From Candidatus Thorarchaeota archaeon MP11T_1 (GTDB lineage: Archaea > Asgardarchaeota > Thorarchaeia > Thorarchaeales > Thorarchaeaceae), in assembly GCA_002825515.1 (NCBI GenBank), contig PJET01000058.1, forward strand, positions 1-11,958: a stretch of 11,958 nucleotides of DNA, written 5' to 3'. The translations under genes and the position numbers were made by a program. Below are positions 1-5,748 of the stretch, piece by piece. Position 1 is the stretch's first letter. The number at the start of each line of letters is the position of its first letter. The notes beneath the pieces were generated by a model that saw only the letters and a program-made list of their open reading frames with translations, had not been told where the DNA came from and did not search any database.

Positions 1-592
1 CAGAATTCATGACCACTTCGATTGGTACTGGGCGTTGAAATTGAGCCTGCGGATTATTAGCAGCATTAGCATGGTTTTTCACTGTTGGTTTTGCTAGTTG
101 TTCTTCGGTTGTTCCAAATTCCATCATGTGTCGACGTGCCATGAATGCATAGAGTGCTGGAAATGTTGCACCAAACATTCCTTCCCATTCCCAGTCGGCA
201 GCAACTGAGATTGTGTTCATGGCTTCAGTCTGGTTTACGTCACTCATCTTTTCTGTACCAAGGACAAGCATCACCTTGTGCTCTCCAGATTTTATGGCCA
301 TGTATGCTTGTCTAACAGCAGCGCCTCCGCTTGCGCATGCAGCTTCGACGCTATAGGCTGGCATATCACCAAGACCTCCCATATCAGCCGCTTGAGCTCC
401 CAGATGTTCCTGTCCTGTGAATCTTCCTGCGCTCATATTACCGATTACTATGCCATCAATATCAGCACCTCGTATACCAGAGTCAAAGATGGCATACATA
501 CCAGCTTCCAATGTGATATCACTAAGACTTTGATCCCAAAGTTCACCAAACTTGTTCAGTCCTACTCCAACAATTGCTACTCTTTCTCCCAT
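1..592 (-). CDS. thiolase-family acetyl-CoA acetyltransferase, N-terminal 197 residues (C-terminus beyond left edge)
   Basis: This is a thiolase-superfamily enzyme; the archaeal members next to HMG-CoA synthase make acetoacetyl-CoA from two acetyl-CoA in the cytoplasm, the first step of the mevalonate route. I translated it from the minus strand: it begins MGERVAIVGVG, typical of the first thiolase beta strand, and has the nucleophile motif VEAACASGG with Cys86. The C-terminal half with the catalytic His and second Cys lies outside the window. The ATG at 590-592 is preceded by a gaggtga Shine-Dalgarno (600-606). It starts 18 bp after the HMG-CoA synthase stop on the same strand, so the two are almost certainly co-transcribed. 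In known archaeal clusters a DUF35 OB-fold/zinc protein follows this gene, and thiolase, HMG-CoA synthase and DUF35 form a channelling complex; whether DUF35 follows here cannot be seen. A sterol-carrier-type (SCP-x) thiolase label would describe the same family. Confidence 0.9.
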   Translation of the reverse strand, partial: MGERVAIVGVGLNKFGELWDQSLSDITLEAGMYAIFDSGIRGADIDGIVIGNMSAGRFTGQEHLGAQAADMGGLGDMPAYSVEAACASGGAAVRQAYMAIKSGEHKVMLVLGTEKMSDVNQTEAMNTISVAADWEWEGMFGATFPALYAFMARRHMMEFGTTEEQLAKPTVKNHANAANNPQAQFQRPVPIEVVMNS

Positions 593-610
593 CTCCAAAT
601 CACCTCACTG

Positions 611-1648
611 CTATGCCTTAATCTTTCGTCGATATTTGGCATATGTCGCATAATCGACATACGTCTTTCTTTCAATATAGTCGTCGACAGTTGGAACTTC
701 TCCACGTCTCTCTTCAATTCCGTCCTCAACAGTGATTGAGAATGCATCACTGCCCGCTCCTGAACCATATGCTACCATGAATATCCTTGATCCTGGCTTG
801 GCAATATCCAGAATTCTTGCTAGGCCAATCATGGCAGATCCAGAATAGGTGTTCCCAATCTGTTCAACTACAAGACTATCCTTCAACTTCTCTGGTGGAA
901 CATTCAACTGAGCACCCATAGCTAGAGGGAATTTTCCGTTTGGCATGTGAAAGACAAAGTAGTCGTAATCATCAACAGTAGTTTTCGTCTTCCTAAAGAG
1001 TGATTTAGCTCCTTCTCCAACATGTCTAAAGTACGCTGGCTCGCCAGTGAATCGTGCACCATGGCTCGGGAAGTCTTCTCCCTCACGTCTCCAGAAGTCT
1101 GGGGTGTCAGTTGTGAAAGAAACGGTTTCATTAATTGTTGCAATAATGTTGTTCAAACCAACTAGAAATGCAGCACCTCCTGCGGCCGCGGAATATTCCA
1201 ATGCATCTCCCGGTCTACCTTGTGCAGTATCAGATCCTATTGCTAGTCCAATCTTAATCATCTTAGACTTTACAAGACCCATGGTGGTTTGAATGGCTGC
1301 TGTTCCAGCCTTGCAAGCAAATTCGTAGTCTGCACATGTTATATCGTGTGAACAACCAATTGCTTCTGCTACGATCGTACCTGTTGGTTTAACAGCATAT
1401 GGGTGAGACTCTGAACCTACATAGACTGCTCCTATGTCAGTTGGATCAATTTGCGCTCTTTTTACAGCATTACGTGCTGCTTCAACTGAAATAGTAGCAA
1501 CATCTTCATCGGGTCCTGGTACAGATTTCTCATAGACACCAAGTCCCTTTCCTATTCTTGCGCTATCTTCTCCCCAAACCTCTGCGATGTCTGAGGTCTT
1601 GATTCGATAGCGTGGTACGTACACTCCATAACCAACAATACCGACCAT
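611..1648 (-). CDS. hydroxymethylglutaryl-CoA synthase (archaeal type)
   Basis: The enzyme condenses acetyl-CoA with acetoacetyl-CoA to give HMG-CoA for isoprenoid and archaeal lipid synthesis in the cytoplasm. The 345-residue protein has the usual archaeal length and the full catalytic triad of the family: Glu80 in [13 protein letters not shown], nucleophile Cys112 in [14 protein letters not shown], and His234 in [11 protein letters not shown]. The [17 protein letters not shown] segment (266-282) is the C-terminal nucleophile-fold signature. The ATG at 1646-1648 has a GAGGAG Shine-Dalgarno at 1654-1659 with 5-nt spacing. The thiolase gene follows after 18 bp, so the acetoacetyl-CoA producer and consumer are one operon. 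Transcription probably begins in 1660-1700, where a weak TATA-like TATATGAG (minus) lies. No residue is missing and there is no sign of truncation. Confidence 0.96.
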   Translation of the reverse strand: MVGIVGYGVYVPRYRIKTSDIAEVWGEDSARIGKGLGVYEKSVPGPDEDVATISVEAARNAVKRAQIDPTDIGAVYVGSESHPYAVKPTGTIVAEAIGCSHDITCADYEFACKAGTAAIQTTMGLVKSKMIKIGLAIGSDTAQGRPGDALEYSAAAGGAAFLVGLNNIIATINETVSFTTDTPDFWRREGEDFPSHGARFTGEPAYFRHVGEGAKSLFRKTKTTVDDYDYFVFHMPNGKFPLAMGAQLNVPPEKLKDSLVVEQIGNTYSGSAMIGLARILDIAKPGSRIFMVAYGSGAGSDAFSITVEDGIEERRGEVPTVDDYIERKTYVDYATYAKYRRKIKA

Positions 1649-1649
1649 A

Positions 1650-1718
1650 TTATCTCCTCAATAAATCGTTAAATGTCGAACTCATATACGTCGCTAGACT
1701 ACGTATTGTTTTACGCAT
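1650..1718 (-). CDS. possible 22-codon leader ORF abutting HMG-CoA synthase
   Basis: On the minus strand an ATG at 1716-1718 opens 22 codons ([12 protein letters not shown]...LLRR) that end in TAA at 1650-1652, one base before the synthase ATG. The peptide is basic and could form a helix. Its last codons contain the GAGGAG that serves as the Shine-Dalgarno of the next gene, so translation of one would be coupled to the other. I see no Shine-Dalgarno for this ORF itself, and the putative TATA element at 1681-1690 lies inside it, which argues against it if that promoter is real. It may be chance. Confidence 0.18.
   Translation of the reverse strand: MRKTIRSLATYMSSTFNDLLRR
1681..1690 (-). promoter_or_regulatory. 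candidate TATA box for the HMG-CoA synthase-thiolase operon
   Basis: The minus strand reads CGTATATGAG here. A start about 26 nt downstream would fall near 1659, giving a very short leader that just includes the GAGGAG ribosome binding site. The match to archaeal TATA consensus is only fair. An inverted repeat ATACGT-N9-ACGTAT (1686-1706) overlaps its upstream edge and could be a regulator site. Confidence 0.3.
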
Positions 1719-1751
1719 TTGATTTCAAGCCCCATATGAAGCTTGTTGTTT

Positions 1752-1806
1752 ATCCTCCAAAGATAATACGACATTTACCGATTGAAATTGTCATTCTTTG
1801 GAGGAT
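1752..1806. repeat. 55-nt inverted repeat / stem-loop in divergent intergenic region
   Basis: Positions 1752-1763 (ATCCTCCAAAGA) and 1795-1806 (TCTTTGGAGGAT) are perfect 12-bp inverted complements. Inside the 31-nt spacer a second stem can form: GACA (1770-1773) with TGTC (1789-1792), extended by TTT (1774-1776) with AAA (1785-1787) across a single bulged base, leaving an 8-nt loop. The right arm contains GGAGG, a Shine-Dalgarno 8 nt before an ATG at 1813; the left arm is its complement. A plus-strand RNA would therefore hide that ribosome binding site. As DNA it could instead be an operator between divergent genes. Confidence 0.6.
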
Positions 1807-1812
1807 GCCGAT

Positions 1813-1917
1813 ATGTCCATTTACTCACACCTGCTATTTATGACTAGCGACGAAGGACCGTTAACTGTTGAATGGCTAATAGTGGTTCGTCGAATTTTCT
1901 CGTGCTTTTTGAATTAA
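1813..1917 (+). CDS. possible 34-aa small ORF upstream of the ubiquitin-like gene
   Basis: An ATG at 1813 opens 34 codons (MSIYSHLLFMTSDEGPLTVE...CFLN) closed by TAA at 1915-1917. It has a textbook GGAGG (1800-1804) with 8-nt spacing, which is the main reason to list it. The same GGAGG lies in the right arm of the 12-bp inverted repeat, so translation would be controllable by RNA folding. The C-terminal half is hydrophobic with two adjacent arginines. I do not recognise the sequence, and I found no continuation in another frame that would make it a remnant of a larger gene. The TATA box of the next gene follows directly. Confidence 0.3.
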   Translation: MSIYSHLLFMTSDEGPLTVEWLIVVRRIFSCFLN

Positions 1918-1929
1918 CCCTATAAGGGT
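1917..1929 (+). promoter_or_regulatory. TATA box embedded in a palindrome, promoter of the ubiquitin-like gene
   Basis: The sequence ACCCT-ATA-AGGGT is a 13-bp hyphenated palindrome whose core CTATAAG is a good archaeal TATA box. It lies 20-26 nt before the ATG at 1946, so the transcript is probably leaderless or nearly so, consistent with the lack of a Shine-Dalgarno before that ATG. The symmetric arms could bind a dimeric regulator competing with TBP. Confidence 0.5.
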
Positions 1930-1945
1930 ATGAAACAATGATGCT

Positions 1946-2152
1946 ATGGTGAAGTGTTTGTCTGAAACAATCAATAGGACTCGAATCAGAGAACTTATTG
2001 TTACAGAACAGAAGACCGTATCTGAACTTCTTCATGACCTGGAACTTTCTCATAATCATGTTGTCCTTGTTGGAGGAAAGCGAGTTTCTCTTGACTATTT
2101 AATTCAGGAGAATGACAAAGTTGTTGTTCTACCTCTAATTGCGGGCGGATGA
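1946..2152 (+). CDS. MoaD/ThiS/SAMP-like ubiquitin-fold protein with C-terminal Gly-Gly
   Basis: The 68-residue protein has the size and end of beta-grasp sulfur carriers and archaeal ubiquitin-like modifiers. The strands TVSELLHDLEL, HVVLVGGKRVSLDYLIQENDKVVVLPLIAGG follow the ThiS/MoaD pattern, and it terminates exactly in Gly67-Gly68. Such proteins are adenylated by an E1-like enzyme and then serve as thiocarboxylate sulfur donors (thiamine, molybdopterin, tRNA thiolation) or are attached to lysines. No E1-like, MoaE, ThiG or JAMM protease gene is in the window, so the pathway is open. The ATG at 1946 lacks a clear Shine-Dalgarno and probably heads a leaderless transcript from the TATA box at 1917-1929. 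The GTG at 1949 is an alternative start. The last 18 bp overlap the end of the convergent Asn-synthetase-like gene. Confidence 0.85.
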   Translation: MVKCLSETINRTRIRELIVTEQKTVSELLHDLELSHNHVVLVGGKRVSLDYLIQENDKVVVLPLIAGG

Positions 2153-3592
2153 ATTCTTTCGCTTTTCAAGAAATCTACTCACTGTATCTAAATCCAACCC
2201 ATAGTCTTTCTTCTTCTTCTGAATATTTGGTATATGTATAGAAATGGCTATCTCATTGAGTACATTCTGGACCTCTCTTGATGCTTTTTTCCTACTGATT
2301 ACTTGGAATTTATCAATATGTTCAATCATTGCATCTAGAAGTACTTTCGAAGATCCAGAACTATATTGAGTTGCACTCTTAGGAGTGAAAGCAATCTCTT
2401 GTGGAACTCCCATAATTTGAGCAAGCTCTCTAAAAATGATCTTCCTCTGAGGCTCTCGGGCTAAATCTATCTTCCATTCAATAGGTATCGAAAGAGATGT
2501 TCTCACGAACTGATTGTCCAGGAAAGGAAAGAAGCTCTCTGCTCCATGAGCAGAAATGGCTCGATCATCTCTTCCAATGTTTGCTTCATGAGTGATTGAC
2601 ACTTCATACCATAATTGCCTCGCCAGTTCATCAGGTCCTTCCTCAATATAGGTCTGCACATGCTTTGCATACCCAGCGAATAGCTCATCTGGCCCCTGAC
2701 CTGAAATGATGGTCGTGCATCTCTCTTCATATGCTTTCTTCGCTGCTAGATAGAATGGAATTGCAATTTCAACATCCATTTGTTTGCTTGTTTCGATGGA
2801 ATAGATGACGTCAGGAAGTATATCCCAGATTGATTCTGTATTCATATCAACTAGTTGGAGTCGTAGTCCGAGCAAATCCGCGGCATTGGTAGCAGCTGAT
2901 TCATCATGGGCTCCTTCCAAACTTGAAGTAAAAAGGACTGTATTCTTACATCTTTTTGCAGCTTGAACAGCTGCAAGTGAACTATCGACACCTCCAGAGA
3001 ACAGAACAGCACTAGGGGTATTACGACGAAGTTTTGCGAAAACACCAAGCAGTGTTTCCTCTAGAATAGCTAGAGTTTCTTCTCGAGTGATATCTCTACT
3101 TGGCCTTTTTTCCAAGGATGTGAATTTCCCAGAATCCGTCTTTGCATCCCAAGTCTGGGTAACTCTTTGGCCTGGGATCAGAGTATGTGCTGAGGTAAGA
3201 CCCACATTCCATAGACTCTTCTTTTCAGTAGAAAATACAAAGTGACTTTTCAGATTTCCATAAAACAGAGCTCTGGTACCATCGAGAGACCTATACAGAT
3301 TTACTCCAGATTCATTAACGATGATCACAACTTCGCTAAATAGACTTGGAAGGGACTCTGCATTATATTTTATTTCCGACTGAATTAAATCCTCGTTCCT
3401 GTCGACAATTATGAGCTCATCATCAAGACTTCGAGTGGAGCGGGGACCCAATATCATGCATCTGGAGTCATTATGTTTCACAGTATGAAAAGCTTCGCAT
3501 TTTCTATGCTTAATTACCTCGGACATCTTCTGAAGCATAAGCTCTGAATCTTTTTCCTCGCCCGAGACAAGTAAACCAGCAATACCTACCAT
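2135..3592 (-). CDS. asparagine-synthetase-like PP-loop amidoligase with Cys-less glutaminase domain
   Basis: The 485-residue protein aligns by eye with AsnB-type enzymes. Residues 1-160 resemble the class II glutaminase domain (MVGIAGLL start; YRSLDGTRALFYG and FSTEKKSLWNVG match the family's later strands). Residues 170-485 are the synthetase domain, with the ATP pyrophosphatase loop SGGVDS at 199-204, SGQGPDELFAGY at 297-308 and SFFPFLDNQFV at 353-363. In AsnB the start is Met-Cys-Gly-Ile and Cys is the nucleophile; here Val2 replaces it, so glutamine hydrolysis is not expected. Free ammonia, or another nucleophile, would then be used on an adenylated carboxylate. I chose ATG 3590-3592 over the in-frame TTG at 3601 because it restores the family's N-terminus. 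It starts 5 bp after the 139-aa gene's stop and ends in an 18-bp convergent overlap with the ubiquitin-like gene. Confidence 0.85.
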   Translation of the reverse strand: MVGIAGLLVSGEEKDSELMLQKMSEVIKHRKCEAFHTVKHNDSRCMILGPRSTRSLDDELIIVDRNEDLIQSEIKYNAESLPSLFSEVVIIVNESGVNLYRSLDGTRALFYGNLKSHFVFSTEKKSLWNVGLTSAHTLIPGQRVTQTWDAKTDSGKFTSLEKRPSRDITREETLAILEETLLGVFAKLRRNTPSAVLFSGGVDSSLAAVQAAKRCKNTVLFTSSLEGAHDESAATNAADLLGLRLQLVDMNTESIWDILPDVIYSIETSKQMDVEIAIPFYLAAKKAYEERCTTIISGQGPDELFAGYAKHVQTYIEEGPDELARQLWYEVSITHEANIGRDDRAISAHGAESFFPFLDNQFVRTSLSIPIEWKIDLAREPQRKIIFRELAQIMGVPQEIAFTPKSATQYSSGSSKVLLDAMIEHIDKFQVISRKKASREVQNVLNEIAISIHIPNIQKKKKDYGLDLDTVSRFLEKRKNSSARN

Positions 3593-3597
3593 GATAC

Positions 3598-4017
3598 TCA
3601 ACCAGAAGTCTGGACTTCATTGAGCAAGACTTCTTTTACCCCAGTGATTCCCTGCAATCGATTTCTAAGATTGCTGATTTCAACATTCAGTTGTTTTGGT
3701 GTGAAATAACACTCATAGAAACACTGATCTGCAGCTTGACAGATTCCGCTTGTGAACAGAATATCCTCAAGTCCGACTTCCATGAAGACCATTGTAAGTT
3801 CTTCTAAAAAGCTCTTGCTAAGTTTCTCAATGACGAGCTTGAGATACATCACAGTACTACTGTCAACTGGATACAGCTTGACATTGCCATCCTTGACAAC
3901 GAGGATTGCCAGTCCATATTGTTGACCTATTCTATCAACAAATGCCTCTGGCAAAGTGATTCTATCCCCCTTCTCGATTTTCAGTACTCTTGCCTGCGTC
4001 ATGTCACCCTTTGTCAA
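3598..4017 (-). CDS. putative regulator: AbrB/MazE-like N-terminus joined to ACT-like C-terminus
   Basis: Residues 10-50 (RVLKIEKGDRITLPEAFVDRI...VKLYPV) follow the swapped-hairpin AbrB/MazE pattern, normally a DNA-binding dimer fold. Residues 57-136 look like an ACT-type beta-alpha-beta fold, often an amino-acid sensor, with three cysteines (93, 99, 103) in CQAADQCFYEC. I infer a small-molecule-responsive transcription factor; neither half matches strongly enough by eye to be certain. The 139-aa start is TTG (4015-4017): GGAGG at 4027-4031 sits 9 nt before it, whereas the in-frame ATG at 4002 would be 24 nt away. The Asn-synthetase-like gene follows after 5 bp, so an obvious target would be amino-acid-linked expression of its own operon. 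A MazE-type antitoxin is unlikely, as no toxin neighbour is seen. Confidence 0.65.
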   Translation of the reverse strand: MTKGDMTQARVLKIEKGDRITLPEAFVDRIGQQYGLAILVVKDGNVKLYPVDSSTVMYLKLVIEKLSKSFLEELTMVFMEVGLEDILFTSGICQAADQCFYECYFTPKQLNVEISNLRNRLQGITGVKEVLLNEVQTSG

Positions 4018-4026
4018 TCAATTCTG

Positions 4027-4031
4027 CCTCC
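4027..4031 (-). promoter_or_regulatory. Shine-Dalgarno that fixes the TTG start of the 139-aa regulator
   Basis: The minus strand reads CGGAGGC with GGAGG at 4031-4027. The 9-nt spacing to the TTG at 4017 is near optimal, and the downstream ATG at 4002 is out of reach. This is the evidence for the non-AUG start. Confidence 0.7.
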
Positions 4032-4060
4032 GAAGAGTCACTTGCCATGATACAATGTGG

Positions 4061-4070
4061 TGATTATATC
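4061..4070 (-). promoter_or_regulatory. TATA box of the regulator / Asn-synthetase-like operon
   Basis: The minus strand reads GATATAATCA, preceded by a purine-rich AAGA that could serve as BRE. A start about 26 nt downstream falls near 4040, just before the Shine-Dalgarno at 4027-4031. It lies in the 74-bp gap after the 526-aa orphan gene. Confidence 0.5.
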
Positions 4071-4091
4071 TCTTGTGGGAGTGGTCAATAA

Positions 4092-5672
4092 TCAGTTTCC
4101 GCGGCGAAACCAACTACGAATTTTCGCTAAAGCTTCTATTTCGGGCTTTTCCACAACTCGAAGTGCCCAATTCTTGTCGTCGGTGATTGAAAATTCGAGA
4201 AAAGCCACCTCACCTAGTGAACGGATTCTTTCCATTTCTTGCAGTCTATCAATTAACCAAGCTTTCTTTGAAACTGGCATTCGAGAAGTAGCCATGTCAA
4301 AAAGAGCTGGATGCAGATCAAAAATTAATGCCCGTTCTTTCATATATTCAAGAACTCCCTCTTGGAGCGCTTGGCTTATCTTTTCTCGATCTGTGAAGAA
4401 TGAGGCTGCAACAGACATATTGGTGTATTTTTCTGGAATGTTCAGAGCAAATTTGAATGAACGATTGAATTTGGAGAGATGCGTTGCTGCATCAAGGAAA
4501 AGAATAGTCTCTGGCTTTCCTTCAAACTCATCATCCGATATCTCCAGTTGCTGTTCAGCTATTGTCCCTTCTTGGTCAATTACAGATTGAATTAGTTGGT
4601 CAGTGACTGGAGGAAGGTCTCCATCCTGAATCGATTCAATGGCTTCATAGGAGAGAGTTGCACTCTCCCAATCCTCTTGTTTCTGCTCCTTCTTTTTTTC
4701 TTCTTCCTGCATTTTTGGGCGTCTATGAGGGGGTATATATCCAATTTCCTCAACCAAGTGCTGAAGAACTAAAGGAAGAAACAAATCGTAGAGTGTTCCA
4801 CGAGTTTCAAGAATTATCAAAACTGGTTTGAATGATGCCACTGCTTCGACAAGCCCAGATTTGAAATCTAGTGAATCGTCAAAGAACCTTCTGAGTTTCT
4901 CTTCCGAGTACCCTTTTTCTACTCGTTCTGTCCACTCTGCATAGACATCTTTTACCTCTTGTTTTCTACGATCTTTTATCATGTTCACAAACTTGCCCAA
5001 GTATCGAACTCCGCGAGAAACTGCAGTTGCAGGACTGATAAAAACAGTCATCATCCCAACCGCTTCACCAGCATATTCGCTGGCTTCAGTATCTCGAATT
5101 TTACCCATGACTTCTTCAGTCAAAGACGGCGGTCCAAGCTTCTCAACAAGTATTTCAATCATACCTGCAAAATCCTCAAAGGAAGCATCCCCCGGACCAA
5201 TTCTTTCACCTACTGGTGACGCATCAGATAGGACTTCTGCAAATACATTGGGTCTTTTTACAAGCCAATCAAGAGGAACTCTCAGTGATGAAAATTCATG
5301 AAGCCATTTTCTCTCAGATTCCTTGGAACCAAAATAGAACTTTGACGAGTTAGGGAAAAGGCCATCAAAAATCTCCATGAACTGATCAAAGCCGGCTCTA
5401 GTGCTGAGTCCCATCTCATCCTTTTCCATAGCATCTACAACGAACACTAGTCCATTCTCTTTAGCCTTAGCTATCTTTGCCATAGTCAACATGACTTGTT
5501 TTGGTGATAGATATAGGAGGTTGCTCTCTACATATGGTGCATCATAGAAGGAAAAGAAACCAAGTCGTCTCCAAGATCTTCTAGACAGTTTTGCATTAGC
5601 GAGGTGTGAAAACCATTCATACCCACGCTTGTACCTTGGAATTGACTCATCATCTGTTTCAGAGTAGGGCAT
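4092..5672 (-). CDS. 526-aa protein of unknown function
   Basis: I do not recognise this protein. It has no signal peptide and no clear membrane segment. A strongly charged linker near residues 330-350 (QEEEKKKEQKQE) separates two regions. In the N-terminal region a hydrophobic strand plus acidic turn, GLVFVVDAMEKDE, followed by KFYFGSKESERKWL, faintly recalls the beta-strand and switch-side half of Ras-like GTPases, but there is no Walker A loop, so this is only a hint. The C-terminal region (ETILFLDAATHLSKFNRSF onward) ends in a basic SWFRRGN. I start at ATG 5670-5672 because AGGTG lies 7 nt upstream; the in-frame GTG at 5681 is part of that Shine-Dalgarno. It lies 76 bp downstream of the toroid protein gene on the same strand and could share its transcript. 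Confidence 0.75.
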   Translation of the reverse strand: MPYSETDDESIPRYKRGYEWFSHLANAKLSRRSWRRLGFFSFYDAPYVESNLLYLSPKQVMLTMAKIAKAKENGLVFVVDAMEKDEMGLSTRAGFDQFMEIFDGLFPNSSKFYFGSKESERKWLHEFSSLRVPLDWLVKRPNVFAEVLSDASPVGERIGPGDASFEDFAGMIEILVEKLGPPSLTEEVMGKIRDTEASEYAGEAVGMMTVFISPATAVSRGVRYLGKFVNMIKDRRKQEVKDVYAEWTERVEKGYSEEKLRRFFDDSLDFKSGLVEAVASFKPVLIILETRGTLYDLFLPLVLQHLVEEIGYIPPHRRPKMQEEEKKKEQKQEDWESATLSYEAIESIQDGDLPPVTDQLIQSVIDQEGTIAEQQLEISDDEFEGKPETILFLDAATHLSKFNRSFKFALNIPEKYTNMSVAASFFTDREKISQALQEGVLEYMKERALIFDLHPALFDMATSRMPVSKKAWLIDRLQEMERIRSLGEVAFLEFSITDDKNWALRVVEKPEIEALAKIRSWFRRGN

Positions 5673-5748
5673 TTGATACACCTAAGGCTCGAATCAATCG
5701 ACCCCTGAAGGCTATTTCCTCGTTATTGAGATAAAGCTATTGCATCTA

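Noticed and set aside
278..739. A 153-codon plus-strand frame crossing the thiolase/HMG-CoA synthase junction
   Set aside because: It is antisense to two recognisable enzymes with intact catalytic motifs, and its own translation is Ser/Cys-rich and low in complexity.
1752..1806. The inverted repeat as an intrinsic terminator
   Set aside because: It lies between divergent genes with no transcript ending into it, and no U-tract follows the right arm on the plus strand.
1813..2152. The 34-codon ORF as a frameshifted N-terminus of the ubiquitin-like gene
   Set aside because: The ubiquitin-like protein is already full length with its fold intact, and a TATA box separates the two.
3593..3601. TTG at 3601 as start of the Asn-synthetase-like gene
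   Set aside because: It overlaps the preceding stop and adds Met-Ser-Ile before the Met-Val-Gly-Ile that matches the family's N-terminus.
3598..4017. The 139-aa protein as an AbrB/MazE antitoxin of a toxin-antitoxin pair
   Set aside because: No toxin-sized partner is adjacent; the neighbour is a 485-aa ligase, and the protein has a long ACT-like extension.
4057..4590. A 177-codon plus-strand frame opposite the end of the 526-aa gene
   Set aside because: It is antisense to a longer frame with normal composition and has no Shine-Dalgarno; the Ser/Arg-rich translation is typical of a shadow frame.
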